A model generated the notes under the pieces. It worked only from the letters and a program-made list of their open reading frames with translations. It ran no database searches and had not been told where the DNA came from. Source: RPQJ01 sp963754535 (lineage in GTDB: Bacteria; Pseudomonadota; Gammaproteobacteria; Steroidobacterales; Steroidobacteraceae). From it: a stretch of 64,000 nt of DNA. Location: the NCBI GenBank assembly GCA_963754535.1, contig CAVWGG010000008.1, positions 62,001 to 126,000 on the forward strand. The letters are read 5' to 3'. A program made the translations under genes and the position numbers. The stretch's first letter is position 1. Each line of letters starts with the position of its first letter. Shown piece after piece: positions 1 to 8,158 of this stretch.

Positions 1-432
1 GTAGTACACGTCGCCATTGCTGGCCGCGTACGCGTAGCCCTTGTCCACCAGACGCTGCACCATCGAGACGATCTGCCCGACGAACTCGGTCGCACGCGGC
101 TCGCGATCGCCCAGGCGCACGCCCAGCGCCGCGCAGTCTTCCTGGTAGGCCTTGATGAAACGCTCGGTCAGCGCCTGCATCGGCTCGCCGTTGGCTTGCG
201 CGCGCTGGATGATCTTGTCGTCGATGTCCGTGATGTTGCGGACGAACGTGACGTCGTAGCCCGACGCCTCGAGGTGACGGCGCACGACGTCGAACACGAT
301 CAGCATCCGCGCGTGGCCGAGGTGGCAGTAGTCGTAGACCGTGATGCCGCAGACGTACATGCGGACCTTGCCCGGCTCGAGCGGCTTGAAGACTTCCTTG
401 CGTCCGGTCAGCGAGTTATGGATCTGCAGCAT
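1..432 (-). CDS. cysS: Cysteinyl-tRNA synthetase, N-terminal part
   Basis: This gene charges tRNA-Cys with cysteine in the cytoplasm. Only the first 144 codons are present; the rest runs off the left edge. The class I signature HLGH is at residues 37-40, preceded by Cys28 in the VCGIT context, which is the first zinc ligand of the family and recognises the cysteine thiol. The ATG at 430-432 gives the standard start MLQIHNSLTGRK, as in other CysRS proteins. It lies 33 bp downstream of the gltX stop on the same strand, so the two synthetases are probably co-transcribed. Assignment is secure from the motifs; nothing can be said about the C-terminal tRNA-binding part. Confidence 0.95.
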   Translation of the reverse strand, partial: MLQIHNSLTGRKEVFKPLEPGKVRMYVCGITVYDYCHLGHARMLIVFDVVRRHLEASGYDVTFVRNITDIDDKIIQRAQANGEPMQALTERFIKAYQEDCAALGVRLGDREPRATEFVGQIVSMVQRLVDKGYAYAASNGDVYY

Positions 433-465
433 GGTGCGTTCGACTTTGTCTCTGAAATCGTTGTG

Positions 466-1890
466 TCAGTTGCGCGCGGCGAGCAAGCGTGCCGACTCGA
501 GCCGGCCGAGGACACGTTGCGTGCCCATCAGGCCGACGAGCGGCGCGAGTTCCGGTCCGTGCGTCGCGCCGGTCAGCGCCGAGCGCAGCGGCATGAACAG
601 CTTCGCGCCCTTGCGGCCCGTCGCCTCGGCGATGGCGCGCGTCCAGCCCTTGAAGTCGCCAGCATGCGCGGCCAGCAACTGGCCTGCGCTCGCAAAGAAC
701 TCCGGGCCCGCCTCGGCGATCTGCGCTGTAGCTTCCGCCGATATCGGCACCGCATCGCGGGCGACCACGCCCACGAGCTCGTCGACCTCGGCGGGAAACA
801 GGACATTGCCCTTCACCACCGCGACGAACGCGCTGCGCTCCTCGCCCGCCTGCAACGCATCGAGGTGCTCGCCCAGCCACTGCTCGATCTGCGCATCGGT
901 CGAATGCGTCACGGCTTCGCGCTGCCAGTGCCGCAACTGCGCTTCGTCGAAGCGCGCGGCGGAATGGCTGGTGCGCGAGAGGTCGAAGTGCGACGCGAGC
1001 TGGTCCATCGCGAGCCAGCCGTCGTGGCCGCAGGCATGGCCAAGGCGGACCAGGTAGTTGCAGATCGCGGCCGGCAGGTACCCCTGCGCACGAAGGTCGG
1101 TAAGGCTGGCCGCGCCCTCTCGCTTCGACAGCGGGCTGCCGCTGGGAGCCAGCACCAGCGGCAAGTGGCCGTATTCGGGCAACGGCATGCCGAGTGCTTC
1201 CAGCAGCAGCAGCTGGCGTGGCGTGTTGGCCAGGTGGTCGTCGCCCCGCAAAACGAGCGTGATGCCCATCGCGGAGTCGTCCACCGCGTTGCCAAGGAAG
1301 AACGACACGCTGCCGTCGGCACGACGGATCACGAAGTCGCCGATGTCGTCGGACTGGAAGCGCTGCGGGCCGTGGACGCGGTCCACGAACTCGACGGTGC
1401 GATGGTCCGGCACGCGGAAGCGGATCGCCGGCGTCTTGCCGGAGTCGATGCGTCGCTGCACCTCGGTCGCGCTCAACCCTGCGCAGGTGCGCGCATACCG
1501 CGGCGGCCGGCCTGCGGCCAGCTGCGTCTTGCGTGACAACTGCAGCTCTTCGGGCGAGCAGAAGCACGGGTAGGTCTGGCCGTTTGCCGCGAGCTTCTGC
1601 AGCGCCTCGGCGTAAACGAAACCGCGCTCGCTCTGCCGGTACGGGCCGTGCGGACCGCCCACGCCCGGACCTTCGTCCCAGGTGATGCCCAGCCAGCGGA
1701 GTTCGTCGAGCTGCCGCTCGAGCAGCGTGTCGTGGCTGCGGCCGGCATCGGTGTCTTCCACGCGCAGCACGAAACGACCGCCCGACGCGCGCGCGGCGAG
1801 CCAGCTGAACAGGGCCGTGCGGGCGTTGCCCAGGTGCAGCGCGCCCGTGGGGCTCGGTGCAAAGCGCGTGATTTGAGCATTGGCAGGCAT
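466..1890 (-). CDS. gltX: Glutamyl-tRNA synthetase
   Basis: Class I synthetase that charges tRNA-Glu with glutamate. The 474-residue protein has the HIGH-type motif HLGN at 19-22 in the APSPTGALHLGNART context, the conserved RGDDHLANTPRQ block near 215-226, and a KMSKS equivalent LSKREG at 254-259. Cys109, Cys111 and Cys136 resemble the zinc-binding insert of E. coli-type GluRS. The length is normal for the family. The ATG at 1890 gives MPANAQITRFAPSPTG, with the catalytic core beginning at once. It is transcribed toward cysS and is divergent from the cyclophilin gene, with 118 bp between. Whether it also charges tRNA-Gln cannot be told from sequence; gatCAB and glnS are not in the window. 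Confidence 0.95.
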   Translation of the reverse strand: MPANAQITRFAPSPTGALHLGNARTALFSWLAARASGGRFVLRVEDTDAGRSHDTLLERQLDELRWLGITWDEGPGVGGPHGPYRQSERGFVYAEALQKLAANGQTYPCFCSPEELQLSRKTQLAAGRPPRYARTCAGLSATEVQRRIDSGKTPAIRFRVPDHRTVEFVDRVHGPQRFQSDDIGDFVIRRADGSVSFFLGNAVDDSAMGITLVLRGDDHLANTPRQLLLLEALGMPLPEYGHLPLVLAPSGSPLSKREGAASLTDLRAQGYLPAAICNYLVRLGHACGHDGWLAMDQLASHFDLSRTSHSAARFDEAQLRHWQREAVTHSTDAQIEQWLGEHLDALQAGEERSAFVAVVKGNVLFPAEVDELVGVVARDAVPISAEATAQIAEAGPEFFASAGQLLAAHAGDFKGWTRAIAEATGRKGAKLFMPLRSALTGATHGPELAPLVGLMGTQRVLGRLESARLLAARN

Positions 1891-2008
1891 GGCCGCGCAT
1901 CTTACCGGATCGGCCGGATCGGCTGGATCGCCTCCTCGTCCGACGCTGGCCCGTGGGCCCCGGGACGCTTACCATCCGCGCAGCGTTTACCCGTTCGCCA
2001 GGTGCCGA

Positions 2009-2623
2009 ATGTCCCTGCGTTTCCCAGTCCTCTCGCGCGTCGTCCTGCCCCTGCTGCTGGCACTGGGACTGTCCGCGCCCGCATGGTCGCAGGACGTGAT
2101 CCCGGCCGGACCGCAGCGGGTCCGCTTCGAGACGACACTGGGTGCATTCACCGTCGAAGTCGACCCGGCGCGGGCACCGCTCAGTGCCGCGAGTTTCCTG
2201 CAGTACGCGCGCGACCAGCACTACGACGGCACGATCTTCCACCGCATCATCGGCAACTTCGTGATCCAGGGCGGCGGGTACCTGCCGGACGGCACCGAGA
2301 AGCCGGTCCGCGGCGGAGTGCCCAATGAAAGCGGCAACGGCCTCAGCAACCGGCGGGGCACGGTCGCCATGGCGCGCACCGGCGACCCGCACAGCGGCAC
2401 GTCCCAGTTCTACGTCAACGTGGCTGACAACATCGCGCTCGACCCGTCCCCCTCGCGCTGGGGTTATGCGGTCTTTGGACGCGTGGTCGAAGGCATGGAC
2501 GTCATCGACCGGATCGCCAGCGTCGCGACCGGGTCACGCGCCACGTTCGCGGAAGACACGCCGCTGGAACCGGTCGTCATCACGACGGCCCGCATCGTCG
2601 GCGAGGCCGCCACGCCCAAGTGA
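2009..2623 (+). CDS. ppiA: Periplasmic peptidyl-prolyl cis-trans isomerase (cyclophilin A type)
   Basis: Cyclophilin that isomerises X-Pro bonds during folding of exported proteins. The 204-residue product begins with a clear signal peptide (MSLRFPVLSRVV, then a hydrophobic core, cleavage probably after APAWS near residue 28), which places it in the periplasm. The cyclophilin fold follows, with the catalytic-region blocks FHRIIGNFVIQGG, a GTVAMAR block and SQFYVNVADN. A longer in-frame reading upstream exists, but the ATG at 2009 is preferred because it puts the signal peptide at the N-terminus. The stop overlaps the GTG start of lpxH by 4 bp, so the two are translationally coupled. Confidence 0.9.
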   Translation: MSLRFPVLSRVVLPLLLALGLSAPAWSQDVIPAGPQRVRFETTLGAFTVEVDPARAPLSAASFLQYARDQHYDGTIFHRIIGNFVIQGGGYLPDGTEKPVRGGVPNESGNGLSNRRGTVAMARTGDPHSGTSQFYVNVADNIALDPSPSRWGYAVFGRVVEGMDVIDRIASVATGSRATFAEDTPLEPVVITTARIVGEAATPK

Positions 2624-3360
2624 ATTCCGCCCGCCGCAAGACTCTGCTGATTTCCGACCTGCACCTCGATCCATCGGCACCCGGGATCGCGCGACAGTTC
2701 GTCGACTTCCTGCGCGGCGAGGCGCGCGCAGCATGCGCGCTCTACATCCTCGGCGACCTGTTCGAAGCCTGGCTCGGTGACGACGACCCCGATCCGGCCG
2801 TGCGCTCGATCGTCGCGGAACTGCGCGCGCTGCACGATGCCGGCGTGCCCACGTACTTCATGCACGGCAACCGCGATTTCCTCATCGGCTCGCGCTTCGC
2901 CGCCGAGACCGGGTGCACCCTGCTCGACGACGGCACGGTCGTCGACCTGCACGGCGAGCGAGTGCTGCTGATGCACGGCGACGCGCTTTGCACCGCCGAC
3001 ACGAGCTACCAGCGCCTGCGGCGGATCCTGCGCAATCCCCTCACGCTGTTCGTGCTGCGCCACCTGGGCCTCGAGTCGCGCCGCAAGCTGGGCCGGAAAT
3101 TGCGGGCGGGAAGCCAGATGCACGTCGGTTCGACCGCGGCCGAGATCATGGACGTGACGCCATCGGAAGTCGTCGACTCGCTGCGGCATGCGCGCGTCAC
3201 CACGCTGGTGCATGGACACACCCACCGCCCGGCGATCCATGCGCTCGAGGTGGACGGCAAGCCCGCGCGCCGAATCGTGCTGGGCGACTGGTACACGCAG
3301 GGCAGCGTGCTGGAGTGGCGGGATGACGGGGTGGAGCTGCGCTCCTTGACGAGGGGTTAG
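2620..3360 (+). CDS. lpxH: UDP-2,3-diacylglucosamine diphosphatase
   Basis: Hydrolyses UDP-2,3-diacylglucosamine to lipid X in lipid A synthesis, at the inner membrane. The 246-residue metallophosphoesterase shows all family blocks: SDLHL (Asp13, His15), GDLFEAWLGDD (Asp46), GNRD (83-86), HGD (119-121) and HGHTH (198-202), which bind the two metal ions. The start is GTG, overlapping the cyclophilin stop (GTGA). The end is odd. The last codons AGG GGT TAG lie inside the first unit of a (GGGGTTA) repeat array, so the final Arg-Gly and the stop are supplied by the repeat. This suggests the original 3' end has been replaced or overrun by the repeat. Confidence 0.94.
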   Translation: MNSARRKTLLISDLHLDPSAPGIARQFVDFLRGEARAACALYILGDLFEAWLGDDDPDPAVRSIVAELRALHDAGVPTYFMHGNRDFLIGSRFAAETGCTLLDDGTVVDLHGERVLLMHGDALCTADTSYQRLRRILRNPLTLFVLRHLGLESRRKLGRKLRAGSQMHVGSTAAEIMDVTPSEVVDSLRHARVTTLVHGHTHRPAIHALEVDGKPARRIVLGDWYTQGSVLEWRDDGVELRSLTRG

Positions 3361-3469
3361 GGGTTAGGGGTTAGGGGTTAGTCGGAGGTGTTGCTGAAAC
3401 TGATGCCGCAGCCGCTCCATTCGGACTAACCTCCTAACCCCTAACCCCTAACCCCTATCCCCTAGCCCC
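3353..3469. repeat. Inverted (GGGGTTA)n heptamer arrays at the lpxH/miaE junction
   Basis: Left arm: four GGGGTTA units at 3353-3380, ending with the inner border GTCGGAGG at 3381-3388. Right arm, complementary: TTCGGACTAAC at 3420-3430, then TAACCCC three times (3435-3455), TATCCCC and TAGCCCC to 3469. The spacer between arms is 32 bp. The arms can pair into a long hairpin in either transcript, and each G-rich strand has four or more GGGG runs, so a G-quadruplex is also possible. Both convergent genes take their TAG stop from the repeat. It is probably a terminator-like or structural junction element. The family is also seen at 39042-39282 and 54476-54567. Confidence 0.9.
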
Positions 3470-4061
3470 TTTCCGGCGTGCCCGAATGAAACCGGAACTC
3501 CGTGTCCGGGGCCACGGCCAACTCCGCCTCCACGACCGCGAGTTGCTGCAGGCGCTCCCGCGCGCCCACGCCGCGCTTGTCCGCCAGGCGCAGGTAGAGT
3601 CCGGCGTGCCGGGCCTCGGCCGCCGCAAGTGATTCGTAGAACGGGCCGAGCGGCTCCCCGAGCAACGGGATCAAGCCGATGAAGCGTTCATGCGAACGCG
3701 CTTCGATCAGCGCGCCGATCAGCAGCAGGTCCATGCGACGCTCGTGTTCCGTGCGTCGCAGCGCCTTGCGCAAGCCCTCGGCATAGCGCGACGGGCTCAG
3801 GCGCCGAAACGGCACCTGCAGCGCCGTGAGCTGCTGCTGCACCAGTTCGAAATGCCGCAGTTCCTCGCGCGCCAGGCGCGACATGCGGTCGGCCAGCTCG
3901 AAGTCCTCGGGGTACGAGAACATCAGGGCGAGCGCCGTGGACGCGGCCTTCTTTTCGCAGTTCGCGTGATCGAGCAGCAGGTCCTGCCAGCGCTCGACGG
4001 CGAGCTGGAACCAGCGCGGATCGGTCGTCGACTGCAGGACTACGGCAACGCTCACCGGCAA
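3462..4061 (-). CDS. miaE: tRNA 2-methylthio-N6-isopentenyladenosine-37 hydroxylase
   Basis: Diiron monooxygenase that hydroxylates the isopentenyl side chain of ms2i6A37 in tRNA. The 199-residue ferritin-like protein carries the expected ligand set: Glu36 (NCEKKAA), Glu67 and His70 (EELRHFE), Glu120 (IEARSHERF), and Glu149 with His152 (AEARH). The length matches MiaE. It is convergent with lpxH and its stop codon TAG at 3462-3464 sits in a degenerate unit of the heptamer repeat, so the last codons read AGG GGC TAG (Arg-Gly-stop). It lies 4 bp downstream of the receiver-kinase gene stop and may be the last gene of that transcript. Confidence 0.93.
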   Translation of the reverse strand: MPVSVAVVLQSTTDPRWFQLAVERWQDLLLDHANCEKKAASTALALMFSYPEDFELADRMSRLAREELRHFELVQQQLTALQVPFRRLSPSRYAEGLRKALRRTEHERRMDLLLIGALIEARSHERFIGLIPLLGEPLGPFYESLAAAEARHAGLYLRLADKRGVGARERLQQLAVVEAELAVAPDTEFRFHSGTPERG

Positions 4062-4065
4062 GACC

Positions 4066-5316
4066 TCAGGCGGCTGCGCTCTTCAGCAACTCGTCGATCT
4101 GCGCGACGATCGCAGCGGCCGACGGATAGCGGTCGGCCGGCTTTTTCGCGAGCAGTCCATCGAGCAGTGGCTGCAGGTGCGCAAGGTTCTGCGGCAGGCG
4201 CGGGATCGGTGAATTGGCGTGCATGTAGATCACGGCGAGCGGCGTTTCTGCGATGTACGGCTTGATACCCGTGAGCATCTCGTAGAGCACCACGCCGAGG
4301 CTGTAGAGGTCGCTGCGTTCGTCGAGCGGCGAGCCATGCCCCTGCTCGGGACTCATGTAGTGCGGCGTGCCGAAGATCGTGCCGATGCCGGTGATGTCGC
4401 TTTCCAGGCGGAGCTGGCGCGCGAGGCCAAAATCGATGAAAGCCGCCGAGTCGTCCTCGCGCAGCAGCAGGTTGCCCGGCTTCACGTCGCGATGCAGGAC
4501 GCCCACCTCGTGCAATGCGCCGAGCGCCGCCGCCATCTGCCGCACATAGCCCAGCGCCTGCGGCGGATCGATACGTTCACGCATGCGCGAACGCAGGTCG
4601 CCGCCGGGAAAGAATTCCATGGCCAGGTAGACATGGTCGTCCGCGACGCCGATGTCGAAGATCCGCGCGATGTTCGGGTGCCGCAAATGCGCCACGAGTT
4701 CGAACTCGCGCAGGAAGCGTTCGAACGTCGTGCTGCCTTCGACGATGTCCGGCACCTGGCGAAAGATCTTGAGCACGCGCTGCTCACCCGTGCGCAGGTT
4801 TTCGGCGAGGAACACGCTCGAGGAGCCGCCGACGGCAAGGCGTCGCAGGCAGCGATGGCCGCGGATGCGCACCGAGCCGAAGCGATCGGGTGGATTCTGC
4901 TCCAGCGCGGCGCGTGACGTTTCTGACAGCACGTTGCGACGCCTGGCCAATGCCGTCCGCAGTGCGCCGCACAGGTCCGCGTGCTCGAAATCCGTGCGCG
5001 GCAGCACGGCCAGCGCGCCGACGGACCTCGCCTTCTCCGCCACCGCGCCATCGCCGCCGGCCACGAAATAAACGATCGGCGGAAAGGCTGGACGATCGGT
5101 CAGGTCCTCGAGCCATTCGAGGCCCCGCAAGTCCTGTACCTGGTGATCGAGCAGCACGACGTCATAGGCCACGCCGGTGAATCCCGCGGGCAGTCGTCCG
5201 CGCGTGGCAGGCTCGTATTCGGCCGGCAACGCATCGCGCCATTCGAGCGTGACGTGATGCGCGAGCAGCTGCCGGTAGTCGGCGCGGTCGCTCACGATCA
5301 GTGCCCGCAACGTCAT
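4066..5316 (-). CDS. Receiver domain fused to a Hanks-type Ser/Thr protein kinase
   Basis: A 416-residue signalling protein. Residues 1-125 form a CheY-like receiver, with the phospho-acceptor candidate Asp57 in VVLLDHQ. Residues 150-412 form a eukaryotic-type kinase: a glycine-loop equivalent AVGGSSSVFL (161-170), Lys183 in VLKIF, catalytic loop HRDVKPGN (275-282), DFG at 295-297, and MSPEQG in the activation segment. All catalytic residues are present, so it should be active. The usual order is receiver plus histidine kinase or output domain, so a receiver feeding a Ser/Thr kinase is less common. The start overlaps the stop of the glycerate kinase gene by 4 bp. Substrates are unknown; no cognate phosphatase or histidine kinase is nearby. 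Confidence 0.88.
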   Translation of the reverse strand: MTLRALIVSDRADYRQLLAHHVTLEWRDALPAEYEPATRGRLPAGFTGVAYDVVLLDHQVQDLRGLEWLEDLTDRPAFPPIVYFVAGGDGAVAEKARSVGALAVLPRTDFEHADLCGALRTALARRRNVLSETSRAALEQNPPDRFGSVRIRGHRCLRRLAVGGSSSVFLAENLRTGEQRVLKIFRQVPDIVEGSTTFERFLREFELVAHLRHPNIARIFDIGVADDHVYLAMEFFPGGDLRSRMRERIDPPQALGYVRQMAAALGALHEVGVLHRDVKPGNLLLREDDSAAFIDFGLARQLRLESDITGIGTIFGTPHYMSPEQGHGSPLDERSDLYSLGVVLYEMLTGIKPYIAETPLAVIYMHANSPIPRLPQNLAHLQPLLDGLLAKKPADRYPSAAAIVAQIDELLKSAAA

Positions 5317-6569
5317 CGATGCCCTCCCAGCCTCAACCCCAGCACGAGATCGCCGACGTTCGTCAGCGTCGGTCCAGTATGCAGCAGATCACCTGCCGCC
5401 TCGAGAAAAGTACCGGAATCCGCGCGTGCGAGCGATACGTTGGGATCGCAGTCCCCGTCGCGTCCGCGCTGGCACGTCCCGGCGTCGACGAGCGCGCCGG
5501 CATCGCTCGAAGCGCCGTCGATGCCGTCCGTGCCGGCGGCGAGCAGGCTCGCACCGGGCAACCCACGTCGTTCGAGTTCCAGCGCGGCGGCAAGCGCCAG
5601 GTGCTGGTTGCGGCCACCGCGGCCGGGTTGCGCCGGCAAGCGCACCGTCGCTTCACCACCCCGAACCTGGACGATTCCCTCGGGCTGCCGCGCGAGCGAT
5701 GCAATGTAGCGGGCACCGAGTTCGGCCGCGTCACCCTCGATACGCTCACGCACGACCCGCGACGCCAATCCCTGCGCGCGTGCCGCGGCGGCGGCAGCGC
5801 GACACGCAGACCTGAGCGACGCCACGATGCGCACTGGAACGTCAGGCACGCTTGCGCTGGTCGTCGGCCTCGCATCGATCCGATTGAGGAGTTCGTCCAG
5901 CGCAGGCGGCAACGCCGCCGCGCATGGCTCGTTTGCAGGCTCATCCGCAAACGCATGCAGCAGTCCGGACCCGATGACGCGGGGATCGTCGCCGGGCACG
6001 TCGGAAATCATCAGGGCCTGCGTTCGCCGACCCTGCGCGATGCGCGCGAGTCCGCCGCCTTTCAGCCTGGAGATCCGTCGCCTCGTCGCGTTGACCTGCG
6101 CGATGGGCGCACCGGATTGCAGCGCCCAGCGATTCAGCGCCTGCAGGTCTTCGAGGCTGGTGCCCGGCACGAGCCATTCGACGAGACTGGAGGCGCCGCC
6201 TGAAACCAGGAACAGCACCTGTGCGTCCGCATCCAGGGCCGACACGAAAGCAGCGACGGCTTCACCCGCAGCGAGGCTCGCGTCGTCGGGCATCGGGTGC
6301 GATCCGTAGCGCACGACGAGACCGTGAGCAGCCGGATTGAACCCGGACGGCACATGATCGACGGGAACGACGATCACGCCGCCGGCAATCTGCGAACCCA
6401 GCGCATCGACCGCGCCTTGCGCCATCGCCGCCGCGGCCTTGCCGATGGCAACGAGACGCCATTTACCCTGGAGTGGGCGCCGGGTGAGCTCCTGGTGCAC
6501 GGCACGACGACCGTCGACCGCGTCGAGCGCCGCGCGGAAGCAGGTGAGAAGGACTTTGCGGGCGGTCAT
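5313..6569 (-). CDS. Glycerate 2-kinase (GckA/MOFRL family)
   Basis: Predicted to phosphorylate D-glycerate to 2-phosphoglycerate. The 418-residue protein has the N-terminal DUF4147 fold, with LVSGGASSLVEW near residue 115 and the RLKGGGLA block, and a C-terminal MOFRL domain (GRGGRNQHLALAAALEL, then AAGTDGIDGASSDAGA). The start at 6569 (MTARKVLL) is chosen because the in-frame extension upstream has no homology and runs toward the purF terminator hairpin. The stop overlaps the receiver-kinase start (ATGA). The symbols gckA, garK and ttuD are used for this family inconsistently, so none is assigned. No other glycerate pathway gene is adjacent. Confidence 0.85.
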   Translation of the reverse strand: MTARKVLLTCFRAALDAVDGRRAVHQELTRRPLQGKWRLVAIGKAAAAMAQGAVDALGSQIAGGVIVVPVDHVPSGFNPAAHGLVVRYGSHPMPDDASLAAGEAVAAFVSALDADAQVLFLVSGGASSLVEWLVPGTSLEDLQALNRWALQSGAPIAQVNATRRRISRLKGGGLARIAQGRRTQALMISDVPGDDPRVIGSGLLHAFADEPANEPCAAALPPALDELLNRIDARPTTSASVPDVPVRIVASLRSACRAAAAAARAQGLASRVVRERIEGDAAELGARYIASLARQPEGIVQVRGGEATVRLPAQPGRGGRNQHLALAAALELERRGLPGASLLAAGTDGIDGASSDAGALVDAGTCQRGRDGDCDPNVSLARADSGTFLEAAGDLLHTGPTLTNVGDLVLGLRLGGHR

Positions 6570-6590
6570 CCGACTCTCACGCCGCGGCCC

Positions 6591-6630
6591 TCGCTCCAAC
6601 CCTCTCCCGCTGACGTGGGAGAGGGAGCGA
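6591..6630. terminator. Hairpin downstream of purF
   Basis: CCCTCTCCC at 6600-6608 pairs perfectly with GGGAGAGGG at 6617-6625 across an 8-nt loop. An outer TCGCTC/GAGCGA pair extends the stem. It lies just past the purF stop and before the glycerate kinase start, as expected for a terminator or mRNA 3'-end stabiliser. There is no U-tract, so it may not be an intrinsic terminator by itself. Confidence 0.55.
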
Positions 6631-6636
6631 GAGGCG

Positions 6637-8148
6637 TCAGACGACAGCCTTCAGCACGCCCGAAGCCGCCGTGCCGGTGTTGCGCGTCTGCTTGGCGAGA
6701 TCCGAGCGCTCGCGCTGCAGCCGGTCCAGGTATTCCGCCGTGATGTCGCCGGTGACGTACTCGCCCGAGAAGCAGGATGTGTCGAATTGGCTCACGCCCG
6801 AATCGTGATGGCGCACGGCCTTCACCAGGTCGTCGAGGTCCTGGTAGATCAGCCAGTCGGCGCCGATCAGCTTGGCCACTTCGTCTTCGGTGCGACCCGC
6901 CGCAACGAGTTCGGAAGCCGCCGGCATGTCGATGCCGTAGACGTTCGGGAAGCGCACCGGCGGCGCGGCCGATGCGAAATACACCTTGTTGGCGCCCGCC
7001 TCGCGCGCGATCTCGATGATCTGCGCCGAGGTCGTGCCGCGCACGATCGAATCGTCGACCAGCAGCACGTTGCGGCCGCGGAACTCGAGGTCGATCGCGT
7101 TCAGCTTGTTGCGCACGGACTTCTTGCGCTGGCCCTGCTCCGGCATGATGAACGTGCGGCCGATGTAGCGGTTCTTGATGAACCCTTCGCGGTACTTCAG
7201 CCCCAGGATCTGCGCCACCTGCATCGCGCTCGTGCGGCTGGTGTCGGGAATCGGGATCACGACGTCGATGTCGTGGTTCGGGCGCGTGCGGCGGATCTTG
7301 TCCGCCAGCAGTTCGCCCATGCGCAGCCGCGCCTTGTACACCGAGATGTTGTCGATGATCGAGTCCGGCCGCGCGAAGTACACGTACTCGAAGATGCACG
7401 GCGTGTGGCGCACGGGTTCGGAGCACTGCTTCGTGTGCAGGCGGCCGGTTTCGTCGATGTAGACGGCTTCGCCCGGCCCCACGTCGCGCAACAGCTCGAA
7501 GCCGCTCTGGTCGAGCGCGACGCTTTCCGAGGCGATCATGTGCTCACGGCCGCGCGGCGTGTCGCGCTTGCCGATGACGAGCGGGCGGATGCCGTGCGGG
7601 TCGCGGAAACCGATCACGCCGTGGCCCAGGATCATCGCGATGACCGCGTAACCGCCCTGGATCCGGCGGAACGTGGCGCTGATCGCCGCAAAGATGTCGG
7701 CGGCCGAGGCGCGCGTGGTGCCGAAGCGCTGCAGCTCGCTCGCGAGCACGTTGAGCAGCACTTCGGAGTCCGAGGACGTGTTGAGGTGCCGGCGGTCCTC
7801 GCGCATCAGCACGTCAGCGAGCTGCTGGGCGTTGGTGAGGTTGCCGTTGTGCGCGAGGCAGAGGCCATACGGCGCATTGACGTAGAACGGCTGCGCCTCG
7901 TCGGAGCTGTCGCAGCCCGCCGTCGGGTAACGCACGTGGCCGATGCCGATGTTGCCCTTCAGCTGCAGCATGTGCCGCTGCTGGAACACGTCACGCACCA
8001 GGCCCACGTCCTTGCGCAGGTACAGCGCGCCCTCGTGCTCCGTCATGATGCCAGCCGCGTCCTGGCCACGATGCTGCAGGACGGTGAGCGCGTCGTAGAT
8101 CTGCTGGTTGACCGGGGTGAAACCCACGATACCGACGATTCCACACAT
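6637..8148 (-). CDS. purF: Amidophosphoribosyltransferase
   Basis: First committed step of purine synthesis: PRPP plus glutamine gives 5-phosphoribosylamine. The 503-residue protein starts MCGIVGIVG, so Cys2 becomes the N-terminal nucleophile of the glutaminase domain after Met removal. The class II amidotransferase blocks HRGQDAAGI (26-34), GHVRYPTAG (70-78) and HNGNLTN (100-106) follow. The phosphoribosyltransferase PRPP loop VLLVDDSIVRGTT is at 361-373. It is directly downstream of cvpA (10 bp), the classical cvpA-purF arrangement, at the distal end of the fimV-truA-accD-folC-dedD run. A strong hairpin follows the stop. Confidence 0.97.
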   Translation of the reverse strand: MCGIVGIVGFTPVNQQIYDALTVLQHRGQDAAGIMTEHEGALYLRKDVGLVRDVFQQRHMLQLKGNIGIGHVRYPTAGCDSSDEAQPFYVNAPYGLCLAHNGNLTNAQQLADVLMREDRRHLNTSSDSEVLLNVLASELQRFGTTRASAADIFAAISATFRRIQGGYAVIAMILGHGVIGFRDPHGIRPLVIGKRDTPRGREHMIASESVALDQSGFELLRDVGPGEAVYIDETGRLHTKQCSEPVRHTPCIFEYVYFARPDSIIDNISVYKARLRMGELLADKIRRTRPNHDIDVVIPIPDTSRTSAMQVAQILGLKYREGFIKNRYIGRTFIMPEQGQRKKSVRNKLNAIDLEFRGRNVLLVDDSIVRGTTSAQIIEIAREAGANKVYFASAAPPVRFPNVYGIDMPAASELVAAGRTEDEVAKLIGADWLIYQDLDDLVKAVRHHDSGVSQFDTSCFSGEYVTGDITAEYLDRLQRERSDLAKQTRNTGTAASGVLKAVV

Positions 8149-8158
8149 GGTTGCGCCC

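Noticed and set aside
196..1536. Long plus-strand open frames opposite gltX, and similar long antisense frames throughout
   Set aside because: They are by-products of high-GC third-position bias on the opposite strand; the sense gene is fully explained.
3353..3469. The (GGGGTTA)n arrays as telomere repeats of a linear chromosome or plasmid
   Set aside because: They are interstitial, short, in inverted pairs between ordinary genes, and repeated at several internal sites, so they do not mark DNA ends.
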